Below, in pieces: positions 8,678 through 18,281 of a stretch of 52,145 nucleotides of DNA. The notes beneath the pieces are model-generated. The model searched no databases and was not told the origin of the DNA. It saw nothing but the letters and a program-made list of their open reading frames with translations. The translations under genes were made by a program, and so were the position numbers. Within the stretch, counting starts at the first letter, position 1; each line of letters begins with the position of its first letter. Source of the DNA: Candidatus Heimdallarchaeota archaeon LC_3 (GTDB lineage Archaea; Asgardarchaeota; Heimdallarchaeia; Hodarchaeales; LC-3); the NCBI GenBank assembly GCA_001940645.1, contig MDVS01000083.1, positions 1 to 52,145 of the forward strand, in the 5' to 3' direction.

Positions 8678-9643
8678 ATGCAGATCATATCTACAAATTT
8701 CTTGAAAACGGACAAGGATTTAGACCCTATTTTTAAAGAACAAGAAAAATATGGAATATCGAAACTAAAATACCCTAATTATCAAGAATTTTTCAAAAAA
8801 GTTATTGAAAATGAACTCTTCATAATCCAAATTATGATAAACAGAGAATTAGTTGGATATATGATCGGGATACCCTTAAATAATTTACTTGAAATTAATC
8901 CCATTAAATTTCAAAGTAATATTGATTATAATCTATATTTAACTGAAATTCTACTGAAAATATCAAATAAATTGACATTGACAAAATTTCTCATGTTTAG
9001 ATTCACTCTTGATGATAAACTATCTAATATGGTGATAGAAAAATTAGAGAATTATAGATTCTCGTGTCTTGAACGTTGGTTTATGAGAATTGATTTAAAA
9101 AACTTTAATCCGATTATAGATATTGATGAAAAATTTTGGGAATCTAATGATCCATACGAATATGGAGAAAAAGTCATCACATTAGTGAGCAATTCTGTAA
9201 AAGGTACTATAGATACATTATTCTTTCCAGAATTTCTAACTGAAAAAGGAACAAATTCCTTATTACAATTAACTGGTGAAAATATTGATGATTATAATAA
9301 AGAGACTAGTGTGATTTTGACCTATAAAAATGAATTAGTAGGAGTTATAATAACACAAATTTATAGTGAATCTGGTTATATAGCAGATATAACTGTTAAC
9401 ACTGATTTTCAGGGAAAGGGAATAGGAAAATATCTATTAAGTAAGGCTTTGCTTAATTTGAAATCAAAAGGATGTCACCGTGTAAAATTACACGTAACAA
9501 AAGATAATAAGAAAGCTGTAAACCTATATGAGAAATTAGGATTCACAATCGAAAAATATAGATGGGTAATTTGTAAATCTCTTAAAAGCCAGAATTTTGA
9601 ATCGTTACCTAAATTATTTGATAATACTATAGGGATTAGGTAA
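8678..9643 (+). CDS. GNAT-family N-acetyltransferase
   Basis: The 321-residue protein appears to hold two GNAT-like halves. The C-terminal half is canonical: acetyl-CoA motif A reads NTDFQGKGIGKYLL (about residues 241-255), followed by NKKAVNLYEKLGF, the usual motif B. The N-terminal half has the strand pattern (LFIIQIMINRELVGYMIG) but no clear CoA loop. Family members transfer an acetyl group to an amine; the substrate is unknown. It starts with ATG and stands alone. Confidence 0.8.
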   Translation: MQIISTNFLKTDKDLDPIFKEQEKYGISKLKYPNYQEFFKKVIENELFIIQIMINRELVGYMIGIPLNNLLEINPIKFQSNIDYNLYLTEILLKISNKLTLTKFLMFRFTLDDKLSNMVIEKLENYRFSCLERWFMRIDLKNFNPIIDIDEKFWESNDPYEYGEKVITLVSNSVKGTIDTLFFPEFLTEKGTNSLLQLTGENIDDYNKETSVILTYKNELVGVIITQIYSESGYIADITVNTDFQGKGIGKYLLSKALLNLKSKGCHRVKLHVTKDNKKAVNLYEKLGFTIEKYRWVICKSLKSQNFESLPKLFDNTIGIR

Positions 9644-9745
9644 ACCAGAATTCATTAAAAATACTGGTGCTCAAAAGGAAAATAATTAATAAGGGATCAG
9701 AAAAAAATCAGAAAAAATTCGATAAAATAATAATTCTCTCTTCTC

Positions 9746-10183
9746 TCATTTCAAATATTTCTGTGTAGTTTTAGGCAAGTCTAGAATCATTTTTTTAGTT
9801 ATGGTTCGATTTTTTTTATTATATTTCTTTACTTGTGTAATAACTCTTTTTGTTTTAACATCTTGGATCAAAATAAATAAAAATATTATCGAAATAATTG
9901 AAAAAACCACCAACAAGGTAATTCCTCCAATTTCGGGAGAAAGTTTAACAATTGAATATAATTTATAAGATTCTATCATTGTATATCCAATAAAATACCC
10001 CATTACTGGCATGATAATACTCATTATTAGCATTATAATTCCTAAACTAAAAGAAACTGACATAATATTATAATAACAATCAGTCGAACATAATCTCATT
10101 CGTGAAAGATCATTTGATACATTTTTTATTTCAAAAATTTTATTACAATGATAACAGTGTATTGATTGAAGCAATTTTCTCAT
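9746..10183 (-). CDS. Zinc-ribbon membrane protein
   Basis: The 145-residue protein begins with a probable treble-clef or ribbon (HCYHCNK and then CSTDC), followed by two membrane helices (about residues 44-69 and 87-108) and a Lys-rich cytosolic tail. The arrangement suggests a cytosolic metal site at the membrane. The family is not recognised. Confidence 0.6.
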   Translation of the reverse strand: MRKLLQSIHCYHCNKIFEIKNVSNDLSRMRLCSTDCYYNIMSVSFSLGIIMLIMSIIMPVMGYFIGYTMIESYKLYSIVKLSPEIGGITLLVVFSIISIIFLFILIQDVKTKRVITQVKKYNKKNRTITKKMILDLPKTTQKYLK

Positions 10184-10362
10184 TTCTATAAATCAATTCT
10201 TTAAATAAAGAGATATTCTTTCCGGAAGAAGTATAACATTGCTGAGGAAAAGATATAAAAAAAAGTAAGGAACATTCAAATTTGTATTCTGAAGATTCAT
10301 TTAGGTAGATACTAAAATTTTAATTTAAGAAAGATTTTAAGAAAGGTTTTGTAATATTTTAA

Positions 10363-10938
10363 GTGGTCGAAATGTTTAATGAAGGGAAAATTATTTTTTT
10401 AAATGGAACGTCAAGTTCTGGGAAATCTTGTATTGCAAAAGAATTACAGAAGCATTTGGAAGAAGTTTTTTTACATATTTCAGTAGACACCTTTCTAAAC
10501 CTACTTCCAGACCATGTGTTAAATGGTGACGAAATCGAAGTGATTCAAAAAGAGATTTTGAAAGTTATTTCTGGAATGCATGAAATATTAAAAACACTTG
10601 CTCAAAATGGAAATAATTTAATTGTAGATCATGTCCTTGAACTTCCATCATGGTTAACAGAATGTGTGGAGTATTTAAACAATTTTTATGTCTTTTTTGT
10701 TGCTGTACGATGTCCATTAGAGGAATTAGAAAAGAGAGAAGAAAAGAGAGACAGACAAAAAGGATTAGCAAGAAGTCAGTTTAATAGAATCTATAAGCCG
10801 AATATTTATGATTATGAGATCGATACATCGAAATATGAAGCACACGAGTGTGCAAAAAAAATTATAAACGCCTATAAAGTATGTAAAGAGCCAGAAGCAT
10901 TTAAAAAATTATATAATATGAGGGAATTTCATTTGTGA
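10363..10938 (+). CDS. Chloramphenicol-phosphotransferase-like kinase
   Basis: The 191-residue P-loop protein has the Walker A GTSSSGKS at about residues 15-22, the VDTFLNLLP and LIVDHVLE elements, and the RCPLEELEKREEKRDRQ segment with its run of Arg. This pattern is typical of the CPT/zeta-toxin-like small-molecule kinases. It probably phosphorylates a hydroxyl group of a small molecule; the natural substrate is unknown, and resistance should not be assumed. A GTG at 10363 or the ATG three codons later may start it. Confidence 0.75.
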   Translation: MVEMFNEGKIIFLNGTSSSGKSCIAKELQKHLEEVFLHISVDTFLNLLPDHVLNGDEIEVIQKEILKVISGMHEILKTLAQNGNNLIVDHVLELPSWLTECVEYLNNFYVFFVAVRCPLEELEKREEKRDRQKGLARSQFNRIYKPNIYDYEIDTSKYEAHECAKKIINAYKVCKEPEAFKKLYNMREFHL

Positions 10939-10984
10939 GGTTCTATATCATTGTATTACATACAGTTATTTACCCGAGAGGGGA

Positions 10985-11386
10985 TTAATTCATTTTCTCA
11001 AAAGAATAATAGATAGGAAGAGTGACCATGGAAGCACAGATAGTCCAAAATAATACAGATAAGGCGAATAGCAAACCTGATATAGCTGAAAACCAAATAA
11101 TAATATTTATCAAATTTTGACTGTAAGTAATTACCAAAACCATTCCAGATGGCTGTGGCCATGGAAAAAAAGTTCCAGAACCACCAGAACTCCACACTAA
11201 AGCAAATTTTTCTAATGAGAAATGGACTCCTCTAGCTAAATCCGTAGCGAGTAGATTGTAGGTAGTAAAAATAATATTGAACAAAATCAACAATAAGCCA
11301 AAGAGAAAAGATTTATTTTTATTATTACGAATTAAATTAAAATAAGTAGAAGCTAATTGTTTCATAAATAAACTGTTTCTAATCAT
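10985..11386 (-). CDS. Three-helix membrane protein
   Basis: The 133-residue protein has a basic N-terminus, a first helix (FLFGLLLILFNIIF), an exposed loop with SSGGSGTFFPWPQPSG, and two further helices. No family is recognised. It is convergent with the kinase gene upstream, with 46 bp between the stop codons. Confidence 0.55.
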   Translation of the reverse strand: MIRNSLFMKQLASTYFNLIRNNKNKSFLFGLLLILFNIIFTTYNLLATDLARGVHFSLEKFALVWSSGGSGTFFPWPQPSGMVLVITYSQNLINIIIWFSAISGLLFALSVLFWTICASMVTLPIYYSFEKMN

Positions 11387-12076
11387 TTTTTATTCTTAAT
11401 CGTGTTTCTCACAACACTTTCTGAAATCAATATTTAACACGGAGGATCTTGGTGGTTATTAGGATATTGCGTTTATGTACTACCTTACTAGACTTATTAA
11501 AATCTTGAAAGAATGAATTTAATGAACTATTTGGCATTTCTCACTAAGAAAATAATATCATCACAGTTCTAAAATTACAAGTTTTTTATCGATATTGAAA
11601 TATCTAAAATAATTTTCCCACCTCACCGACAAATAATATATATAAAAACACTCGATATATGTTAAAAAGTTTAGATTTACAGATTATGACTAATAAACTG
11701 GTCTTTACAATTAATTCTATTATAAATGATAATTCAATTTAAAATACCATTATATTAGCGACGTTCGTTCTGAAGAAAAGTCAGATAAGCGATTTACTTG
11801 AAATTAATCATTATCATCTAGATAGTTTTCAACATAAATCATTCTTAAAATACCCTCTTTTTCGAAAATCTCTTCCCATGTATTTTTGACGAATCGCTGT
11901 CTTATCACTTGAATCTCCACACATAACTATTTTATACAAGACTTTCCCCTAAATTGTTTTAAAATATTAATTATCTATTCACTGTTTAGCTATTTCTAAA
12001 CACGATTAAAATACAAATTGATAATTGATTTACGAAAGAAACAATTTTTAATTATTATCGATTTTGAGTCATTATT
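11387..12076. other. Gap holding only the GTPase remnant
   Basis: Apart from the eroded GTPase fragment, this AT-rich stretch shows no gene. Its right end must contain the promoter of the longin-like gene that starts at 12077. Confidence 0.4.
11829..11974 (-). pseudogene. Eroded Ras-like small GTPase, N-terminal fragment
   Basis: The minus-strand frame reads IKIVMCGDSSDKTAIRQKY followed by MGRDF. This closely follows the beginning of an Asgard Ras/Rab-type GTPase: KIVxCGD, then the G1 loop ending in KTA, then the helix leading to YxGxxF. The P-loop has lost a residue and its glycine (GDSSDKT instead of GDxxxGKT). A stop at 11829 closes the frame after about 48 codons and none of the later G motifs follow. 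It is a dead fragment in an otherwise gene-free 690-bp gap. Confidence 0.5.
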
Positions 12077-13138
12077 ATGAATATTAAGGAGCTTTATATC
12101 ATATCTAAGACAGGATTCAATTGGTTTCATTATAAAGCTTCTTTCTCGGATTACAGCATTGATAAAAAACTATTTGCAGGATTTATGGATGGTACACAGA
12201 ATTTTGTTGATTTTAAATCTATCGTACAAAATGGATCTTGGGTAATTGCAGGCGATAGGATTCAATTGGTTTCTGTTGAAAATATAATCATAATTGCTAT
12301 AATGCCAATACCTGGAGTTGAACAAATAATTATTGATCAACTCTTAACCTTTATTCGTAAAAAGTTTGTTGAAAACTATCAGAAATATCTTGATAGACCT
12401 AACTTTCAATGGGATACCATTGTGGAAGATTTTACCAAGCAAATCGAATTTATTTGGGCGGATAAAGAGGCTTACGAAGAAGAAAAGCGAGGATTGATCA
12501 CAGAATTAATTGATAAAGTAATTAGGAAACAAATTTCTCTTGAAATTCTTCAGTGGAAAATTACATCGTTGTTCATTAATTCACCTCAAAATGAGATAGT
12601 AAAAACAATAGACAGAGTTAAAAAATTATATGTTATGGTTTCTCGAAATGTAACAGATCCCATATTAGAATCGGAAATAAAGGAATCCTTTAGCAAAAGT
12701 ATTGATGATTTAAACAAAGCTCTTCGAAGACACTTAATACTCTACTGTGAAGATAGTATAATGTATGATATTATTTACAAGAAAGCTTTAGGAATGAACC
12801 TCTTTAGCATACCCGTTCGGAATGCTTCTGATATAGAAGGGATTGTTGCTAACTTGATTGAAGAATCTCTTTTCAATATCCTGTATTTTGCTAGTACTAT
12901 TTCAGAAGAAGACTTCGAAATGATAAAAAGTCTCTCAACTCGAGATAAATGTGTTTATCTTTGTTTAAAATATATTCCAAACTATACAATAGATTATAGA
13001 TTGAATGACCAAGATAAAGTTATTGTTAAACAAAATCCAGAAGCCTTGTTGAATAAAGTGCTTAGATCATGGGATATAATTGAAGAAATTCTGAAAGAGA
13101 TCGAAAACGAAGATCTGGGACACTATTATGTTAGTTAA
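12077..13138 (+). CDS. Longin/roadblock-like N-terminal domain protein
   Basis: The first ~100 residues follow the pattern of a longin-like domain: a strand IKELYIIS, a second strand, helix 1 beginning DKKLFAGFMDGTQNF, then strands WVIAGDRIQLVSV and NIIIIAIMPI, and a final helix (DQLLTFIRKKFVENYQKYL). Longin and roadblock domains serve as GTPase partners and trafficking modules. The remaining 250 residues are helical and unfamiliar. The protein is soluble and starts with ATG. The call rests on secondary-structure pattern, so it is moderate. A T13 run follows the stop. Confidence 0.55.
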   Translation: MNIKELYIISKTGFNWFHYKASFSDYSIDKKLFAGFMDGTQNFVDFKSIVQNGSWVIAGDRIQLVSVENIIIIAIMPIPGVEQIIIDQLLTFIRKKFVENYQKYLDRPNFQWDTIVEDFTKQIEFIWADKEAYEEEKRGLITELIDKVIRKQISLEILQWKITSLFINSPQNEIVKTIDRVKKLYVMVSRNVTDPILESEIKESFSKSIDDLNKALRRHLILYCEDSIMYDIIYKKALGMNLFSIPVRNASDIEGIVANLIEESLFNILYFASTISEEDFEMIKSLSTRDKCVYLCLKYIPNYTIDYRLNDQDKVIVKQNPEALLNKVLRSWDIIEEILKEIENEDLGHYYVS

Positions 13139-13157
13139 TCCTATAATGAAAAATAAT

Positions 13158-13415
13158 TTATCCAAGTTTTTTTTTTTTTCTATGGTGGTCCTGTAAATAA
13201 TGGTATAATTTCTCTAGATTAAAGCAATTATTAGCAGTCCTATTCGTTAGAAAAAATGCAGCACAAATAATTTCTTGAATGTTAGCAGGTTTAATATGAC
13301 AAATTTCCTCTACGATTACACCGATAGATAATAAATCATTTTCAGGAACTATGAGTTTTTCTCCAAGATGGTCAAGGAATTTCTTTGCTATATCCTGTCG
13401 TGGGAAGTTTCTAAG
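13158..13415 (-). pseudogene. Start-less open frame, probable gene remnant
   Basis: The minus strand encodes 85 uninterrupted residues that look like real protein (RQDIAKKFLDHLGEKL, then SIGVIVEEICHIKPANIQ and AAFFLTNRTANN), ending HHRKKKKLG at a TAA. There is no ATG, GTG or TTG before the upstream stop. It is either a truncated gene or one whose start is hidden by an indel. Family unknown. Confidence 0.4.
13167..13179 (+). terminator. T13 run after the longin-like gene
   Basis: Thirteen consecutive Ts begin 28 bp past the stop at 13138, a strong U-tract for archaeal termination on the plus strand. Confidence 0.55.
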
Positions 13416-13455
13416 TTAATTACATTTTAAAATTGGAATTTGATTTTGAATAACA

Positions 13456-13626
13456 ATGAAAACAAAGGTAATTTTTTTAGGATTTATTTCTTTAATTTTG
13501 GTCTTAGTGATCCTAATGCTACCAATAATATTAAGATTACTAGGTTTTGCATTATGGGGTCTATCAAATTCAGTTCCTGTTTACAATGAAGTAGTGTACA
13601 TAGGAGTAGAATTTGAAAAATATTAG
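13456..13626 (+). CDS. Possible small membrane peptide
   Basis: An ATG-started frame of 56 codons encodes a basic N-terminus (MKTKVIF), a long hydrophobic helix and a short tail ending GVEFEKY. It overlaps the last part of the opposite-strand gene at 13484-14188, and only one of the two readings is likely to be real there. I give it low confidence. Confidence 0.3.
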   Translation: MKTKVIFLGFISLILVLVILMLPIILRLLGFALWGLSNSVPVYNEVVYIGVEFEKY

Positions 13627-14188
13627 TTGAATTACCTAAAATACTAAATGATTTATTGTGAATAAAAAAATCCTGAGAAAGTAATTGATCCCAACCTAAA
13701 TTATAGAGTGAAAAACTATAATTACCATCTAGTAAAGCACCTAGTGAGGATTGATTGAATACAATATCACCAAAAACAAGTTTTTTTGTAATTCCTGAAA
13801 TAAAAGTTTCCGAATCAATTGCTTGTTGATTACAAGTATAAAAAATTGGAATTGTATAATTAAGAGAAGGGTATTTAATTTCCGCTGATATGTTTAAATA
13901 CCAATTCGCTGGTGAACAATGATACGAGGAAGTTGCTGTTTCATTTAATGGGTTATTAAAAACAATAAGACTATGAAATCTGAAAATAGTAGCATTCTCC
14001 CAAGGGTTAGAATAAAGAATTGTTGAGTTTGTCGTAGTCCATTCAACTTTTTCAAGAGTTATTTCAATATCGTCACCATTGGGATTGAGAAACAAGGGAT
14101 TTGATATAGAATTTGAGGTATTTAAAAATAAAATAACAAAAAAAGTAATGAATATAAATTCTGAGACTACTTTACAATTTTTTGTCAA
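13484..14188 (-). CDS. Secreted or surface protein with sequons
   Basis: The 234-residue protein begins with a signal peptide (hydrophobic core FIFITFFVILFL after KNCK) and has many Asn-X-Ser/Thr sequons (NTS, NST, NAT, NET, NIS, NYT, NQS, NYS, NKS). It includes a likely disulfide pair (YHCSPANW and YTCNQQ) and ends in a hydrophobic helix plus RPKLKK. The shape is that of a type I membrane glycoprotein. The last ~45 residues are the weakest part because a plus-strand frame covers the same DNA. Family unknown. Confidence 0.6.
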   Translation of the reverse strand: MTKNCKVVSEFIFITFFVILFLNTSNSISNPLFLNPNGDDIEITLEKVEWTTTNSTILYSNPWENATIFRFHSLIVFNNPLNETATSSYHCSPANWYLNISAEIKYPSLNYTIPIFYTCNQQAIDSETFISGITKKLVFGDIVFNQSSLGALLDGNYSFSLYNLGWDQLLSQDFFIHNKSFSILGNSTNIFQILLLCTLLHCKQELNLIDPIMQNLVILILLVALGSLRPKLKK

Positions 14189-14394
14189 TGATAACCCCTT
14201 TTTAATCCTATATCACAATTTATTATAAAGTTTAAATTTGATTGTGTTCCAATTAGTAAAAAAACTAGAGCATAATCCTAAAAATTAAAATTTGCTATAG
14301 CTTCATCAATTAACAGTGTTTCTAGTAATACGACCCTCATTGGGGAATACAATAATAATTTTTGGGAAATTCATTATTGATTTTAGTTAGTATT

Positions 14395-17300
14395 TTAGTT
14401 GAATCTAATCTCATATTCATATTCCAGAATTTCTTTTGATTTCATTATTATTGGAATAAAAAATCCAATTAAATTAAATGTTGGAGCAAAATCTACTATC
14501 AGACCAAATGAATAGTGTTTTTTACTTGGAATTATCTCTATATTTGTCGATAAGTCTTTATTTTTAATTTTTATTGCAGTATTGGAATCTGGAGTAGCAA
14601 ATATGCTTCTTGGGTCACTTGATGGAAGAATGGTAAAGATTTCTTTGTCTTTAATAAATTCGATTGTAAATTCTTCATCCGGTTTTGGAGTCAATGCTAG
14701 AAAAGCCATAAATCCCTGTGAAGATTTACATATAGAAGTCAGTTTTATTCTCAACTTCACATTTGATTTCAAAGGATTTCCAAGTATTTTTAATTCGGGA
14801 ATAATTTCGGGTAATTCTTCACTTTTCTTGGGTTCACCAAGAATAAACTTTAACCCGGTTAAGTTATTTTCTCTGATTATTTCTCCCTTATATTTTAAAA
14901 AAGCCTTTCCTTGAATAATATCTTCAAATTCTTTGGCAAATAGAAAATTCAATCCTCCTTGATTTTTTGGTAAAAAGAATAGAGGAGTGTATTTTGGGAA
15001 TGGGCCATTCAGGATTTCTTGATTATCCGCATTTTTTATCCAAGTAAATCCTGCACTATATTCTGGTACACTTAGAGCATTGAATTTTTGATGTTTCCAG
15101 GAAAATCCTTCCATGTTGTTAATTATTTCTTCTTGAATAAAGGGTTCTTTAATATCTGTTGAAGTAAATATATCTAATTCTGTATCGACGATGATATAGC
15201 CTGATTGGAGTTTGAATTTTACTTGAACTGGGATATAGGAAATGTCAAGAGGTGCTGTAATTGTAAAAGTGGATAGTATACTTTTTTCTTTATCAATCTC
15301 AAATTTCAGTGGAAAATCTGTAAATTCACCGTAAACAGTTTCTAAATATAGTTCTCCTTTAACTGGAGCTAAAATATTACTTTTTAGTATAATATCAATT
15401 GAATATACCGAATCACTTGTTTTCTTAATATTTTCAAAAGAAATTGCAAAGGTCTTCTCAAGTTCAGGTAGTTCGGTGTAGTGGATGGGAATTGGAGCAC
15501 TTAACATTTTCCAATATTGACGGATTATTCTCCAATCACCTGTTCCTTGATATAACCAATATTTTCCAAATAATTTTGTGGATTTTTTTTTTATTTTTAT
15601 AGGATAATTTATTTGAACAAATTGATTTCCATCTATTCTAACTTCAGAAGGCATTATTTCATTAGGAGACCAAATCAACCCAATCACTTGATTTTCAGAG
15701 AGAAGTTGAGAAGCGACCCAAGATTCAGAATATCGGTCTGGTGATGTACCAAGATCAACAAATGATCTTGGGAACAAAACTCCGTCTATTTCAACAATTT
15801 TTCCACCAATGGGTAAAAAATAACTCATAGAAGAAGGATTGAGAGAGCGAAAATGATTTAATCGTACTGAAAATGATTGATCCTTTTCACTCTGGTTTTC
15901 TATTACTATTTCAATTTTTATTAATGGACTACTAGGCGTGAAATACACTTTTTTTCTAAGTATTATTCCAGGTCTATCCTCACTTTTTCCAATAAGATCT
16001 ATAATATTATTGTCTATTGAAAAGTCATAAATCAATCTTGAAAATTCATCAAACCCAAAAGGTGGTCCTAATTGTTGGCCTTGTCTAATAAAAGATCTAT
16101 TGTTCTTTTCACCAACTCTGACCAATCCTCCACGCAAGTCAATATCAGAAGTATGTAGTCCATTATAAACACGTAAATGTTCAGTTGTCAAATGGTCGAA
16201 AAATACTAGAAAAAGGTCTTCCTGCAAAATTGGGACATTAAAAATGAAATCTTCGGTTTTTGATTTTTCTTTTTCAATCTGAGTTAGAGATTCGTATTCA
16301 ATTAAAGCTTTTAGAGAAAATTTATTTGAAGATTTAACGTTTTTAATTGGAATGGTAATCATTTCTAAGTCTTTACTTGGTAAATCAATTGAGTATTCAG
16401 TTTGAGAGCATTCAACATCTTTTTCTTCAATAATTATGAATTTTCCAATAATTTGATCTTCGATATTTTTCTTTATCATGAATGAGATTGCCTTTTCTTT
16501 ATAATTAGGATGATAGCTCTTGGAATCCTCAATAAGGTCTATTTCAATTGCTGATTCGATTTTCAATCCAATACTCAAATCTATTGTCTTTTCTCCCCAT
16601 TTGAATTTAAAGGTCGAAATTAATCCTTTGTATCCAGATTTATATTTTGAGACACTTACTTCAGGATTAAGGATGACATTAACGGTATCGTTTTTTAAGC
16701 TGGATGGAATTTCTTTACTAAAATCTACGGAAACCCCATCTGAAAGAATGGAAGTAATAGAAAAATCGTAAAGCTCACTTGTTGAATCGATACTAATTAA
16801 AAACGGATATTTCACTCCTCTAAATCCTTTATTTGAACTTGATTGAAGACCAATGCATATTTTTTGTTCATTGATTTTGTAATCAAACGCAATAATTGTC
16901 TTTGCGTATCTATCAATCCAAACATAAAGATAATCGCTTTTACATTCAAATTTATAAACATAAGCATCTAAATCTTGATATTTCTCTTCATCTGGTGCTT
17001 GAGTTATCTCCAGTTTAAAATTGCTATACCAATCTGGGTGTTTATCCCAAAATGGTTTAAAGAGTGATTGATTGAGGATAAGAGGAATATAGCATTCCAT
17101 TTGGACACTTGTATCAGGAACCCATTTCAATCCTAATTTCTTGTATAAAGGCATGGCTTTAATATTTCCTGCCCAAGTTCCTAGATCTAGTCTTTGAAAT
17201 CCTTCTATGCTTGCTCTTTCCAATGATTTGAGCATTAATTTTTTTCCAATTTTCTTATCCATCACCCGAGTATGTACACCCAAAATACCGACATAACAAG

Positions 17301-17553
17301 CTTCAGCATCTTGATAATGAGGATGTAAGGAGCAATATCCCACTAATTCTTTATTTTCATCTTCAGCTACAAATATCGAGATTAATTTAAGACGCGTAGC
17401 TATATCAAGAGCAGTTTCCTTAGTATTTTCCCCTTCTCCCATAAAACCACCTTCCCAACTATTATTAAATTCATTAAACAATGTCGCTAAATGTTCACCA
17501 TCATCTGGGATACTTATCTCCCTAATAAATATGTTATCAGTTACTTGAGACAT
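14395..17553 (-). CDS. GNAT domain fused to a ~900-residue beta-rich region
   Basis: At 1052 residues this is the largest gene here. Residues 1-155 form a GNAT acetyltransferase: FVAEDENKELVGYCSLHP, then YVGILGVHTRVMDKKIGKKL and NIKAMPLYKKLGLK. The CoA loop is degenerate, IGKKL where QxxGxG is usual. The remaining ~900 residues are predominantly beta strands with a segment (LRGGLVRVGEKNNR... and RLNHFRSLNP) that recalls carbohydrate-processing or mutarotase-like beta sandwiches, plus Ig-like portions. No signal peptide, so it is likely cytosolic. It may acetylate or bind a glycan; that is inference. It stands alone with 397 bp upstream. Confidence 0.65.
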   Translation of the reverse strand: MSQVTDNIFIREISIPDDGEHLATLFNEFNNSWEGGFMGEGENTKETALDIATRLKLISIFVAEDENKELVGYCSLHPHYQDAEACYVGILGVHTRVMDKKIGKKLMLKSLERASIEGFQRLDLGTWAGNIKAMPLYKKLGLKWVPDTSVQMECYIPLILNQSLFKPFWDKHPDWYSNFKLEITQAPDEEKYQDLDAYVYKFECKSDYLYVWIDRYAKTIIAFDYKINEQKICIGLQSSSNKGFRGVKYPFLISIDSTSELYDFSITSILSDGVSVDFSKEIPSSLKNDTVNVILNPEVSVSKYKSGYKGLISTFKFKWGEKTIDLSIGLKIESAIEIDLIEDSKSYHPNYKEKAISFMIKKNIEDQIIGKFIIIEEKDVECSQTEYSIDLPSKDLEMITIPIKNVKSSNKFSLKALIEYESLTQIEKEKSKTEDFIFNVPILQEDLFLVFFDHLTTEHLRVYNGLHTSDIDLRGGLVRVGEKNNRSFIRQGQQLGPPFGFDEFSRLIYDFSIDNNIIDLIGKSEDRPGIILRKKVYFTPSSPLIKIEIVIENQSEKDQSFSVRLNHFRSLNPSSMSYFLPIGGKIVEIDGVLFPRSFVDLGTSPDRYSESWVASQLLSENQVIGLIWSPNEIMPSEVRIDGNQFVQINYPIKIKKKSTKLFGKYWLYQGTGDWRIIRQYWKMLSAPIPIHYTELPELEKTFAISFENIKKTSDSVYSIDIILKSNILAPVKGELYLETVYGEFTDFPLKFEIDKEKSILSTFTITAPLDISYIPVQVKFKLQSGYIIVDTELDIFTSTDIKEPFIQEEIINNMEGFSWKHQKFNALSVPEYSAGFTWIKNADNQEILNGPFPKYTPLFFLPKNQGGLNFLFAKEFEDIIQGKAFLKYKGEIIRENNLTGLKFILGEPKKSEELPEIIPELKILGNPLKSNVKLRIKLTSICKSSQGFMAFLALTPKPDEEFTIEFIKDKEIFTILPSSDPRSIFATPDSNTAIKIKNKDLSTNIEIIPSKKHYSFGLIVDFAPTFNLIGFFIPIIMKSKEILEYEYEIRFN

Positions 17554-17710
17554 TTTTCATCGTACTGCATAAAGTTTAGTGGATGTTTTTAGTGATTCTA
17601 AATCTGAAAGAAAGTAGTATAAATTCGACCAGAAATCCGTGAATAATGCAATAATTTCTATATTTTTGTAAATGGAATTTTTTAGGGTATTATATTTAGT
17701 TATTGTACTA

Positions 17711-17777
17711 GTCAAAGCCGTAATAGAATGGACTTTCAGTTGTTGGCACGAACCAAGACATCGAGGAAGGTTGAAAA
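17711..17777 (+). pseudogene. 67-bp fragment of the gene at 34543-35154
   Basis: This stretch matches 35062-35128 almost base for base. The shared frame encodes AVIEWTFS followed by WHEPRHRG. Nothing else of that gene is present nearby, so it is a tiny dispersed remnant left by an old duplication or deletion. Confidence 0.75.
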
Positions 17778-17951
17778 CAGATGATTTATAAGTGAATTTT
17801 TTCTTTTTCTCTTTTAATAACCTATAAATTAATAATTGGATAGATTACTTTGATAAAAAAGATTAATTCTCATATTATTTATGGTACTGCTTGGAAAGAG
17901 GAAAAAACTGAATTATGGACTAATACAGTTTAAGATCCCATTTATTTATTT

Positions 17952-18281
17952 TTACTGTTCTTGTAGCCATATATTCACTTCACTGAAAGCTCTACCGGAT
18001 TTTTTGAATTCTATGGCTTGTTCTCTAGTTAATCCTTTCCTTTTTAACTCCATCCATTCTACTGGAGAAAGTCCTTTACTTATTGTTGGAAAAATTGGTA
18101 TTGGATCTAAATTTCCTTCTGAAGTCAGCAAAAAATCAGCTAATATCAGGTCATTATTATCAAGATCGTGTTTGATTAAGATAAATGAGTTATTAAAGAA
18201 GAAATAGGAATAGGGAACAGGAGTTTCATTAAACCAGATATTAGTCCATAAATGATTTTCAAGTCTTCGTAAGGAGATCAT
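17952..18281 (-). CDS. Hypothetical small soluble protein
   Basis: A 109-residue protein, aromatic in its first third (YSYFFFNNSFILIKHDL) and with a charged C-terminal helical part (MELKRKGLTREQAIEFKKSG). No family recognised. The ATG start is clear and the codon pattern fits the window. It is flanked by debris on both sides. Confidence 0.5.
   Translation of the reverse strand: MISLRRLENHLWTNIWFNETPVPYSYFFFNNSFILIKHDLDNNDLILADFLLTSEGNLDPIPIFPTISKGLSPVEWMELKRKGLTREQAIEFKKSGRAFSEVNIWLQEQ

Noticed and set aside
8515..8715. Minus-strand hydrophobic frame overlapping the GNAT start
   Set aside because: It is antisense to the start of a canonical acetyltransferase and reads as AT-rich noise.
14582..14914. 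Plus-strand 110-codon frame inside the GNAT/beta-rich gene
   Set aside because: The minus-strand frame is 1052 codons and has clear domains; this is its shadow.
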